Shown here: piece after piece, positions 6,636-13,128 of the stretch
Layout: each line of letters begins with the position of its first letter
Numbering within the stretch: position 1 is the first letter of the stretch
Origin: Bacteroidales bacterium UBA1253
GTDB lineage: Bacteria; Bacteroidota; Bacteroidia; Bacteroidales; Paludibacteraceae
Length of the DNA stretch: 13,128 bases
Assembly: GCA_002308815.1 (NCBI GenBank)
Contig: DBVX01000067.1
Coordinates: 126-13,253 of the forward strand
Direction of reading: 5' to 3'
Made by a program: the position numbers and the translations under genes
The notes under the pieces: model-generated
Told to the model about the DNA's origin: nothing
Seen by the model: the letters and a program-made list of their open reading frames with translations, nothing else
Database searches by the model: none

Positions 6636-7382
6636 ATGGAGATACTGATTACCAACGATGACGGCTGGGGAAGCAAAGGTCTGATGCTTCTCATCCGCAA
6701 GTTGCTGCCTATGGGACATATCACGGTACTGGCACCGGACGGTCCGCGCAGCAGCATGTCGAACGCCATCACCTCGAAGTCCCCGATGACCTTGCGCCGG
6801 CTGCCCGCACAGGAAGACCTGCCCGGCGTGGACATATATACCACCAACGGCACGCCGTCCGACTGCATCAAACTGGCTGTCAATGTGCTGTTCGGAGAAG
6901 ACAGCAGCAAGATTGACTTGGTGGTGAGCGGCATCAACCACGGCAGCAACGCCGCCATTGACATCATCTATTCGGGCACAATGGGAGCCTGCTTTGTGGC
7001 AGCCGAACAAGGCATTCCCGCCATCGGTTTCTCCATCTACGACATGGACGCCAATCCCGATTTCTCGTATATGGAGCCATATCTGCTGCCTCTCACGAAA
7101 GAGTTGTACGAGAAAGGCATGCCCCGCACGGTGTGCTACAACATTAATGCGCCGCAAGGTCCCATACAGGGCGTCCGCCATACGCGCCAGTGCATCAGCC
7201 ACTGGGCAAAAGAGATACGCCCCACCACATTGGAAAACGGCGAACAGGCGTATATGCTGACAGGCTATCTGGTAAATGACGAACCCGAGGCGGAGGACAC
7301 CGACGAATGGGCGGTAACCCACGGATACCTGTCCATCCAGCCATGCAGCATAGACATGACCTACTATGGAAAGATGGGATAA
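6636..7382 (+). CDS. surE: 5'/3'-nucleotidase SurE
   Basis: SurE is a metal-dependent phosphatase acting on nucleoside 5'- and 3'-monophosphates and linked to stationary-phase survival. The 248-residue product starts with the metal-binding motif ITNDDGW (Asn7, Asp8, Asp9). It then has APDGPRSSMSNAIT with the conserved Ser region near 39-40, the NGTPSDC loop (71-77), and SGINHGSN (98-105) with metal-ligand Asn101, followed by YSGTMGA. Length and motif order are normal for the family. It starts 1 bp after the mutase stop, so translational coupling is likely. Its own end overlaps the next small gene by 17 bp. No regulatory site of its own is seen. Confidence 0.96.
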   Translation: MEILITNDDGWGSKGLMLLIRKLLPMGHITVLAPDGPRSSMSNAITSKSPMTLRRLPAQEDLPGVDIYTTNGTPSDCIKLAVNVLFGEDSSKIDLVVSGINHGSNAAIDIIYSGTMGACFVAAEQGIPAIGFSIYDMDANPDFSYMEPYLLPLTKELYEKGMPRTVCYNINAPQGPIQGVRHTRQCISHWAKEIRPTTLENGEQAYMLTGYLVNDEPEAEDTDEWAVTHGYLSIQPCSIDMTYYGKMG

Positions 7383-7644
7383 ATACTGGATAGGCATCGT
7401 GCTGGGTCTGATTATGCCAGCCACTGTCGGATATGTCTATATCGAGACCTACGGTCTCCGTCCGGCGTTGGAGATGTTCGGAATGGCATTAAGCCAGACG
7501 TGGAGCAAACTGCTCATCGTAAGCGTCTTCCCTGACCTTGCTTTCATCTTCGTCTTTTACGCCGCCGATATGTGGAAAACAAGCAAAGGTCTGCTGATTG
7601 GCGCTTTCCCGTATATCCTTGCCGCCATCGCCTTCCTGCTGTAA
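7366..7644 (+). CDS. Small membrane protein between surE and lpxB
   Basis: A 92-residue hydrophobic protein with about three predicted membrane segments: 8-27 (IGIVLGLIMPATVGYVYIE), 45-66 (around LLIVSVFPDLAFIFVFY) and 76-92 (C-terminal, Leu/Ala/Ile-rich). Charged residues flank the segments (MERWDK, MWKTSK). The start overlaps the last 17 bp of surE in another frame, and lpxB follows after 30 bp, so it is very probably translated within the operon. I do not recognise a named family. The position next to lpxB suggests an envelope role, but that is inference only. There are no obvious catalytic motifs. Confidence 0.75.
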   Translation: MERWDKYWIGIVLGLIMPATVGYVYIETYGLRPALEMFGMALSQTWSKLLIVSVFPDLAFIFVFYAADMWKTSKGLLIGAFPYILAAIAFLL

Positions 7645-7674
7645 TGTCCAACCGCACAGTCTCCCCGCAACAGA

Positions 7675-8811
7675 ATGAAATACTTTCTCATAGCCGGTGA
7701 AGCGTCGGGCGACCTCCATGCCTCCAATCTTATCCGCAGCCTCCGCGCATACGACAAAGATGCCGTGTTTGCAGGAATGGGCGGCGAAAAGATGCACGAA
7801 GCGGGATGCAGACTGGTACAAGACTACCGGGAGATGGCCTTTATGGGCGTAGTGGCGGTGGTGAGGAACATTGGCAAGGTGCACCGCAATTTCCGCATCG
7901 CCCGCGAGGCACTGCTGCAAGAGCGGCCGGACGTGCTGATACTGATTGACTACCCGGGTTTCAACCTCAGGATGGCGCAATGGTGCAAGCGGCACCTGCC
8001 TGACACAAAAACGGTGTACTACATTCCCCCGAAAGTATGGGCTTGGAAATCGTGGCGCGTGCACAAGATTGCCCGTTGTACAGACCTTGTGCTGGGAATC
8101 TTCCCGTTTGAACCCGCCTTCTACGCCGGCTTCGGATATGCATGCCGGTACGTGGGCAATCCGACAATGGACAGCATACGCGCCGCCCTTTCCGCTCCGC
8201 CAAAAGAATCATTACCACATCCCTGTATCGCCCTTCTCCCCGGCAGCCGCAAAAGCGAAATCAGCCATTGCCTGCCCCTGATGCTGCAAGCGGCACAGGA
8301 AGTGCAACGCACCCATCCCGCATACAAGATTGTCATCACCGCAGCCCCGGGAGTGGAGGACGCCTTCTACCATAACCTTATCCCGCAAGCGGACTGTTCC
8401 CTGCTTCTGACCCGCGACACATACAGCGTCATCCGACAAGCGGCCGCTGCCGTGGTCAATTCGGGAACCGCCACCTTGGAAACAGCACTTTTCGGATGTC
8501 CATTGACGGCGGTCTATCATATCGCTGCAAGCAGGTTCTTCGGCAGACACGTGGTCAATTTCTTCAAACATTTTGTTTTCCACGACGGGTGGTTCACCCT
8601 CGTCAATATCCTGTCAGGGAAAGAGGTGATACGGGAACTGATTGCAGAGAAGTTCACGGCGGAGAACATAGCGAAGGAACTGACGCTGCTGCTGGACGAC
8701 AAGGACTATCGGGAAGCCCAATTGGCGGGGTTGAGGAAACTGCATACCATTCTTGGAGACTCACCCGCAGCCGACACTGCCGCAAAAGAGATTCTAACAT
8801 TAAGACAATGA
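7675..8811 (+). CDS. lpxB: Lipid-A-disaccharide synthase LpxB
   Basis: LpxB joins UDP-2,3-diacylglucosamine and lipid X into the lipid A disaccharide at the cytoplasmic face of the inner membrane. The 378-residue protein is family length and shows GEASGDLH (8-15), MGGEKM, DYPGFNLR (92-99), PPKVWAWK (118-125; many homologues have SP before the KVWAW), FPFE (143-146), VGNP (160-163), LLPGSRKSEI (187-196, GT-B sugar-nucleotide site) and NSGTATLETA (262-271). The first ATG agrees with the family start MKYFLIAGEASGD. lpxA, lpxC, lpxD and lpxK are not in the window. Its stop overlaps the start of the nuclease gene as ATGA, which suggests coupled translation. Confidence 0.97.
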   Translation: MKYFLIAGEASGDLHASNLIRSLRAYDKDAVFAGMGGEKMHEAGCRLVQDYREMAFMGVVAVVRNIGKVHRNFRIAREALLQERPDVLILIDYPGFNLRMAQWCKRHLPDTKTVYYIPPKVWAWKSWRVHKIARCTDLVLGIFPFEPAFYAGFGYACRYVGNPTMDSIRAALSAPPKESLPHPCIALLPGSRKSEISHCLPLMLQAAQEVQRTHPAYKIVITAAPGVEDAFYHNLIPQADCSLLLTRDTYSVIRQAAAAVVNSGTATLETALFGCPLTAVYHIAASRFFGRHVVNFFKHFVFHDGWFTLVNILSGKEVIRELIAEKFTAENIAKELTLLLDDKDYREAQLAGLRKLHTILGDSPAADTAAKEILTLRQ

Positions 8812-9611
8812 AGAAAATCCTTATTCTATCCTTTGTCGTTCTGGCAGGACTGGCAGGGCTTGCCTACCAAAACCTTATCCCTCAAAAGCCATCCGCCGAA
8901 CAGAGCGCTGAAGTTGCCGCAACACATCCGGAAATCCCCCAACTGCTCAATGAGCAGCCGGAACAAATCATTGAACACACAGGCTATACGGTCAGTTACA
9001 ACCCCAAACGGCATATCCCCAACTGGGTCGCGTACTGTCTGGAAAAAGACGAGGTGACGGATACACACTCCCGTTCGGACAAGTTCATGCCCGACCCGCT
9101 GGTAAAGGGCAATCCCGTGGTCACAAGGGACTACTCCGGCTCGGGTTACGACCGCGGTCATATGGCACCCGCCGGAGACATGCGCTGGTCCGAACAGGCA
9201 ATGCGGGAGTCGTTCTACATGACCAATATCTGCCCGCAGAACCATAACAACAACGCCGGCGACTGGAAAGACTTGGAGGAACTTGTGCGCGACCTGGCAG
9301 TACGCTACGGCAATATCTACATCTGCTGCGGACCTGTTGTCACCGATGAGACCACCACTATCGGGCAACAACGGAAAATAGTCGTGCCACAAGCCTTCTT
9401 CAAAGTACTCCTGCGGCAGAAGAAAGACGGCACATGGACGGCAATCGGCTTCGTCATGCCCAACCAGGCGGGCAACCGTCCCCTGATGACCTACATGCTT
9501 TCCGTCGATGAGGCAGAGGCCATGACAGGCATAGACTTCTACCCCGCTCTGCCCGATGACATAGAAGACAAGATTGAAGCCGACTTTGTCATTGCCGACT
9601 GGACATTATGA
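8808..9611 (+). CDS. Secreted DNA/RNA non-specific endonuclease (NUC family)
   Basis: A sugar non-specific nuclease of the Serratia NucA/EndA type, which cuts DNA and RNA using a beta-beta-alpha metal site. The 267-residue protein begins with a hydrophobic N-terminal segment (MKKILILSFVVLAGLAGLAY) that is a signal peptide or membrane anchor. A low-complexity linker follows, then the nuclease domain from about residue 60. The signature DRGH (115-118, catalytic His118) is followed by MAPAGDM. The metal-ligand Asn149 sits four residues before Trp153, and Glu157 four after it, matching the spacing in Serratia nuclease (Asn119, Glu127). It acts outside the cytoplasm, probably in nucleic acid scavenging or defence against external DNA. 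The ATG at 8808 is chosen over upstream ATGs because it provides the signal and makes the ATGA overlap with lpxB. thiL follows after 21 bp. Confidence 0.92.
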   Translation: MKKILILSFVVLAGLAGLAYQNLIPQKPSAEQSAEVAATHPEIPQLLNEQPEQIIEHTGYTVSYNPKRHIPNWVAYCLEKDEVTDTHSRSDKFMPDPLVKGNPVVTRDYSGSGYDRGHMAPAGDMRWSEQAMRESFYMTNICPQNHNNNAGDWKDLEELVRDLAVRYGNIYICCGPVVTDETTTIGQQRKIVVPQAFFKVLLRQKKDGTWTAIGFVMPNQAGNRPLMTYMLSVDEAEAMTGIDFYPALPDDIEDKIEADFVIADWTL

Positions 9612-9632
9612 ACCAATAATCACAGAACCTAT

Positions 9633-10667
9633 ATGGCACAGACAGAAATCAACACACTGGGCGAGTTCGGACTGATCCGCCGCCTGACCGCAGACATAAA
9701 CCCGCAACATTCCTCCACCGTCAAAGGGATCGGTGACGATGCCGCAGTGATGGACTTCGGAGGAAAACAGGTGCTGATGACCACCGACCTGCTCCTTGAG
9801 GGTGTGCATTTCAACCTCGAATACGTCCCGCTCAAGCACCTGGGCTACAAGGCGGTGGTAGTCAATCTGTCGGACATCTACGCCATGAACGGCACACCCA
9901 CACAGATTGTGGTCGGGCTGGGCATATCCGCCCGCTTCCCGGTGGAGGCTATCGAAGAACTCTACAGCGGTATCCGTCTGGCGTGCGAGAAGTACGGTGT
10001 GGATCTGGTCGGAGGGGACACATGCGCCTCAATGACGGGTCTGACCATCGCCATCACCTGCATCGGGACAGCAGATAAAGAAAACATTGTATATCGCAAC
10101 GGCGCGAAGAAGAACGACCTGATATGTGTGTCGGGCAACCTCGGTACTGCTTACCTTGGATTGCAGCTCCTTGAACGCGAGCGTATCGCCCTGCAGGGGC
10201 AGAAGACGGGCGATGAGATTGACGCATTCAAAGGAAGGGAGTACCTGCTGCAGCGGCAACTCAAACCCGAAGCGCGAAGGGACATCATAGCAGCCCTGCG
10301 CGAGGCGCATATCCGCCCGACGGCAATGATGGACGTGTCTGACGGACTGTCGTCCGAACTGCTGCATATATGCCATGAGTCACAATGCGGCTGCGCCGTC
10401 TATGAGGACAAACTGCCTATCAACTACGAAGCGGCGAAAGTGGCAGAGGAGATGAATCTCAATATCGTCACCTGCGCGCTGAACGGAGGAGAAGACTACG
10501 AACTGCTCTTCACCTGCGATATAAAAGACTACGAGAAACTGATACCGATAGACGACATCTATATCATCGGACATATCACCGACACAGCGGACGGTGCTAT
10601 ACTCATTGGCAGAAACGGCGAGCAACTGCCTCTGAAGGCGCAGGGCTGGAACGCCTTCAGGGAGTAA
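9633..10667 (+). CDS. thiL: Thiamine-monophosphate kinase ThiL
   Basis: ThiL phosphorylates thiamine monophosphate to thiamine pyrophosphate, the active cofactor. The 344-residue protein has the AIR-synthase/ThiL fold. Visible are GIGDDAAV (32-39), TTDLLLEGVHF (50-60), NLSDIYAMNG (78-87), the VGGDT motif (126-130), SGNLGTAYLGL, MMDVSDGLSSEL and NGGEDYELLFT. These include the Asp residues that bind Mg2+ and the phosphates. The start at 9633 gives the usual N-terminal EFGLIRRL helix. It is the last gene of the plus-strand run. Its final codons contain a 9-bp inverted repeat, and its stop lies only 6 bp from the stop of a convergent small gene. No other thiamine gene is nearby, so its place here looks like operon membership rather than pathway grouping. 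Confidence 0.96.
   Translation: MAQTEINTLGEFGLIRRLTADINPQHSSTVKGIGDDAAVMDFGGKQVLMTTDLLLEGVHFNLEYVPLKHLGYKAVVVNLSDIYAMNGTPTQIVVGLGISARFPVEAIEELYSGIRLACEKYGVDLVGGDTCASMTGLTIAITCIGTADKENIVYRNGAKKNDLICVSGNLGTAYLGLQLLERERIALQGQKTGDEIDAFKGREYLLQRQLKPEARRDIIAALREAHIRPTAMMDVSDGLSSELLHICHESQCGCAVYEDKLPINYEAAKVAEEMNLNIVTCALNGGEDYELLFTCDIKDYEKLIPIDDIYIIGHITDTADGAILIGRNGEQLPLKAQGWNAFRE
10630..10662. other. Perfect inverted repeat over the 3' end of thiL
   Basis: CTGAAGGCG (10632-10640) and CGCCTTCAG (10652-10660) make a 9-bp perfect stem with an 11-nt loop. A G-T pair and a C-G pair can extend it on the outside. It codes for the thiL C-terminus and lies just beyond the stop of the opposing small gene, so either transcript could fold it. 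No U-run follows on either strand, which argues against a simple intrinsic terminator. Confidence 0.6.
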
Positions 10668-10673
10668 CGCCGT

Positions 10674-10793
10674 TTACCTGGGACTGTATGAGTGAGCCAC
10701 ATCGGGATCCTCGCTCGTGGCGCACAAAGCGTACAAGGAAACTATTGGAAATATAGCCGACAACGGCTGTCTGTATTCTTTCCCTTTTTTCAT
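10674..10793 (-). CDS. Small protein (39 aa) coupled to the surface-protein gene
   Basis: An open frame of 39 codons plus stop, starting 8 nt after the stop of the large surface-protein gene in another frame. The ATG (10791-10793) is the only one after the previous in-frame stop, and AAAAAAGGG follows it. The product starts MKKGKEYRQP, has a hydrophobic stretch (LSAIFPIVSLYALC, about 11-24) and ends ATSEDPDVAHSYSPR. The K-x-Y-x-x-P start followed by a hydrophobic run and a Cys/Ser-Thr turn resembles a pattern I recall from numerous short Bacteroidales hypothetical proteins. That resemblance is from memory, not from a search. Being short, the frame could be chance, but its tight spacing, start context and pattern support a gene. 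Function is unknown; a peptide associated with surface protein export is one guess. Confidence 0.55.
   Translation of the reverse strand: MKKGKEYRQPLSAIFPIVSLYALCATSEDPDVAHSYSPR
10753..10790 (+). terminator. Possible intrinsic terminator of the rfbA-thiL operon
   Basis: AGCCG (10755-10759), loop ACAA and CGGCT (10764-10768) form a hairpin that one G-T and one A-T pair can extend. A T-rich tract follows (10773-10790), ending in six T residues. It is about 86 bp after the thiL stop, in the plus-strand sense, and lies inside the small minus-strand gene. The T-run does not start directly at the stem, so strength is uncertain. Confidence 0.4.
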
Positions 10794-10801
10794 ATATCCG
10801 A

Positions 10802-13128
10802 CTATTCTTGTATTCCTAACATATCATAACGTTTTCCTTCGCGGATGATGTAAACGCGTCCGTTCTCCACCACCTTGACTGTCTTGCAACTGTCCGCATT
10901 GACCTGCTCCGCATCCGTGGCGGTCTTCTTTCCCAAAACAAGGCGTGCGGGCGTGCCGAACGGCACCACGGCATTCTTTCCCTCAGTCGGCACCTTGAAA
11001 CAGGCTCGGAAACCCCGCATCGGATTATAGGTGCTGGGCCAGTGGAATTGGTTGTTGCTTCCTATGAACAGATTGTCATGGTCCTGATAGTTCATCTGAT
11101 AGCGGGGAACGCTACCCAAAAACCTGATGCCGCTACCCACGGAATAACCATCGGCGGTTTCGATTTTCACATTGAAGAAGGAGAGGTTGGTTATGACCTC
11201 GCCCGTATTTGCCCATCGGATCAGATAGGGGATACCCGCCTCTATGTCATTCACCGGCGACATGTGGAGTTCCAAGTCTCCGTTAGCAATCCTCTCCGCG
11301 TAGTCGAAGGCGAACAGTTCGCATCCTGCCAAGTCAGATCCGGCTATATCCTCTGCATCCATCGCGAAAGGCAGACACAACGTGTTGAAGCAGCCGTCCT
11401 TGTACAAGGTGCGCTCCATACTCAACGCCGACATATAACTGCCCACGTAGGGGAAGAAGAACTCGCGTATATTCTCATCGCGCTCGCTTATGTACAGTGC
11501 GCCCTTGGAACCGGTTGGCATACCGCCGCCCTTGTCCAGACCGGTAATCTCTTCGTTCCCACGTCTTGGCGCGGATTCCATACCGCCGGACGGCACGACC
11601 ATCGCGGAACTCACATTGATGGTCAGCCGCTGCGAGGCGGACTTTCCCTCAAGCAGGATACCCCGGTACGGAGGCAGGAGGAAAGGCTCGGCATCGTCCG
11701 CCACATCGCGGTTGAAGACTGTCGACTCAGCGTTGTAAGGGGCATCCGTCACTCCTTCGGGATTCCAATAGTACCTGCCGGTCAGTTTGTCGGAGTTGTC
11801 CGCCACCAGCCGCGCGATGTCGATATAGCCGAACGTCGGGTTGCCGAACAGATAGACCCCATCGTAAACCTCTTTCAACTCGAAATCGTTGTCGCCTGTA
11901 TAGACGGGCTTTCCGTAGTCCTCATCGCGGGTTATCGTCTCACTGTCGTACAGCCATTTGCCGAACTCAATGTTGTAATAGCGGTATGTGTTGTCCTGTT
12001 TGGGCAGGCGTATCACCGGATTGACCGCATCCGAGGCGCAGTCGATGCCTATCATGCTCGCCTCACCCGCCACCATCGGACGGGTCAGTGTGTTGGTAGC
12101 CACTATCCAGCGGTCCCTCTCCGCGTCATACTCGGAGTTATACACCTCATACACGTTGCGGTCTGCAGCCGGAGTCTTCATCGTCTGGCGGATGGCGGCG
12201 ACATTGAACGGGTCGTCCGTCTCGTTCTGGGAGACGAACATATCGCCGCTCACCACACCCTTGATGGGTATGGACACCAGCCCCCATTTCCATGCGTCCA
12301 CACGGATGTCGATGAACGCCTGTCCGTGGATGGTGATATGCTCCTGTCCCGCCACGGACGCGCCGTCGGGCAGGTAGATGTGATTGCACTCGTTGCGCTT
12401 GTAGTAGATGTCGTAGGATTCAGCGGGGTCAGCGTCAAACGTGACGGAATACGCCTGCGGCAGCAGGATGACATTCGTCTCCGCCAGCGGGACGAACGAA
12501 TCCCAACTGTCGTCCAGATTCCAGTCGCCTCCCAGCCAAGTTACCGTGTCGGGCACGATACGCAGTGTGAAGAAGGTGTAACCGCGCTCGCAACCCTTAT
12601 CCTCGTTCAAAAAAGCCACATGGAAGGTATAGTCATATCCAGCTTTCAGACCGAGAAGTCCGTCGCCGTGAATGCGCAGATTGTCCACCGATGAAACGAC
12701 TTTTGTTCCGTCCTTGGCCTCGCCTTCCAGATGGGTTTCCGTCCATCCGGGACAGGTGGATGCAATGAGTTTCACGTCCTTTATCACATAGTTTGACGCC
12801 GTTCCCATACGGTAGGTGGGCAGTTGGAACGAAGCGTTTTTCTTCTGCGAGTCGGAGATACGCACGATACGCGGACGGTCTGTTATGACAGACGGCAGCA
12901 CCTCCCCACCATTGCCCACCGCCATCATGTTCACCACCGTCTGATCCGGATGGATGTGCAGGAAGCGCGGCATAAGGCAGACTTCCATGTCGTTGGCAGC
13001 CGAGCCGCCGATGGGGAACGCGGTGTAACTGAGCGCTGTACCCGGCTGCATCGTCGCCGTGGCGGAGTTCAGTATCAGAAGATTCTGCTTGAGAAGATGC
13101 CTGATAATCGTCCGAGAGGCGGCAGCCG
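10802..13128 (-). CDS. Large exported surface protein, C-terminal part (partial)
   Basis: At least 774 residues, open to the right edge, so the N-terminus is missing; an internal ATG at 13051 is not the likely start because the frame continues upstream without a stop. I do not recognise an enzyme. The sequence is rich in beta-strand patterns and aromatic residues. One stretch has WLGGDWNLDDSWDSF followed by NVILLPQAYSVTF, IYLPDGASVAG and WGLVSIPIKGVVSGDMF. It follows an arrangement I associate with big Bacteroidales surface proteins (a W-G-x-W-N repeat, then a strand ladder, then a 'SxPl...v.SGDm' turn). The last about 25 residues (KVVENGRVYIIREGKRYDML) look like the short C-terminal tails of Prevotella-type exported proteins, which may be type IX secretion signals. 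The gene probably encodes a cell-surface or secreted protein. A 39-codon gene follows 8 nt after its stop. Confidence 0.75.
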   Translation of the reverse strand, partial: AAASRTIIRHLLKQNLLILNSATATMQPGTALSYTAFPIGGSAANDMEVCLMPRFLHIHPDQTVVNMMAVGNGGEVLPSVITDRPRIVRISDSQKKNASFQLPTYRMGTASNYVIKDVKLIASTCPGWTETHLEGEAKDGTKVVSSVDNLRIHGDGLLGLKAGYDYTFHVAFLNEDKGCERGYTFFTLRIVPDTVTWLGGDWNLDDSWDSFVPLAETNVILLPQAYSVTFDADPAESYDIYYKRNECNHIYLPDGASVAGQEHITIHGQAFIDIRVDAWKWGLVSIPIKGVVSGDMFVSQNETDDPFNVAAIRQTMKTPAADRNVYEVYNSEYDAERDRWIVATNTLTRPMVAGEASMIGIDCASDAVNPVIRLPKQDNTYRYYNIEFGKWLYDSETITRDEDYGKPVYTGDNDFELKEVYDGVYLFGNPTFGYIDIARLVADNSDKLTGRYYWNPEGVTDAPYNAESTVFNRDVADDAEPFLLPPYRGILLEGKSASQRLTINVSSAMVVPSGGMESAPRRGNEEITGLDKGGGMPTGSKGALYISERDENIREFFFPYVGSYMSALSMERTLYKDGCFNTLCLPFAMDAEDIAGSDLAGCELFAFDYAERIANGDLELHMSPVNDIEAGIPYLIRWANTGEVITNLSFFNVKIETADGYSVGSGIRFLGSVPRYQMNYQDHDNLFIGSNNQFHWPSTYNPMRGFRACFKVPTEGKNAVVPFGTPARLVLGKKTATDAEQVNADSCKTVKVVENGRVYIIREGKRYDMLGIQE

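Noticed and set aside
6552..7424. A 290-codon minus-strand open frame opposite surE
   Set aside because: SurE is unambiguous on the plus strand, and the antisense product shows no recognisable features.
10690..10722. GAGCCAC...GTGGCGC inverted repeat considered as a tRNA fragment or attachment site
   Set aside because: Only five stem bases pair, there is no cloverleaf or anticodon arm, and the stretch is explained as codons of the small minus-strand gene.
11042..12694. A 550-codon plus-strand open frame opposite the surface-protein gene
   Set aside because: Its translation is rich in His, Val and Arg and has no coherent domains, while the minus-strand frame continues through the whole region with typical surface-protein patterns. 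Antisense shadows of this size are common in high-GC coding DNA.

Overview
The window looks like a Bacteroidales chromosome (phylum Bacteroidota), possibly Prevotellaceae or a related high-GC gut lineage. The reasons are: two divergent promoters that match the Bacteroides-type consensus (TTTG near -33, TAnnTTTG near -7); starts with A-rich leaders and no clear Shine-Dalgarno sequence; a Bacteroidales-style NusA and long IF-2; a DUF4827-type lipoprotein; and a surface protein with a short C-terminal tail of the kind seen in Bacteroidales exported proteins. The family assignment is inference. There is no mobile element, CRISPR array, tRNA or rRNA.

Layout. Positions 1-3025 (minus strand) hold rimP-nusA-infB, the classic translation/transcription cluster; infB runs off the left edge. 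A 192-bp divergent promoter region (3026-3217) follows. Positions 3218-10667 (plus strand) hold nine tightly packed genes: rfbA/rmlA (dTDP-glucose synthesis), two consecutive FKBP-like lipoproteins (the second DUF4827-like), a phosphoglucosamine/phosphohexomutase, surE, a small membrane protein, lpxB, a secreted DNA/RNA non-specific endonuclease, and thiL. Gaps run from -17 to 30 bp, so one transcript is likely. Positions 10674-13128 (minus strand) hold the 3' part of a large exported surface protein, which runs off the right edge, and 8 nt downstream of it an overlooked 39-codon gene.

How they work together. The left operon serves ribosome maturation, elongation control and initiation. The middle operon is mostly cell-envelope supply: nucleotide sugar for rhamnose or other 6-deoxy sugars, amino-sugar phosphate for peptidoglycan and LPS, and the lipid A disaccharide step, with envelope lipoproteins plus nucleotide and cofactor housekeeping enzymes. 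The right-hand unit is a surface-exposed protein with a coupled small peptide. thiL and the small gene converge with only 6 bp between their stop codons; hairpins in this junction overlap both coding regions.

Most of the window is ordinary core genome. The points most worth a second look are the small gene at 10674-10793, the roughly 31-residue insertion in RmlA, the apparent tandem duplication of FKBP-like lipoproteins, and the mirrored divergent promoters with repeats between them.
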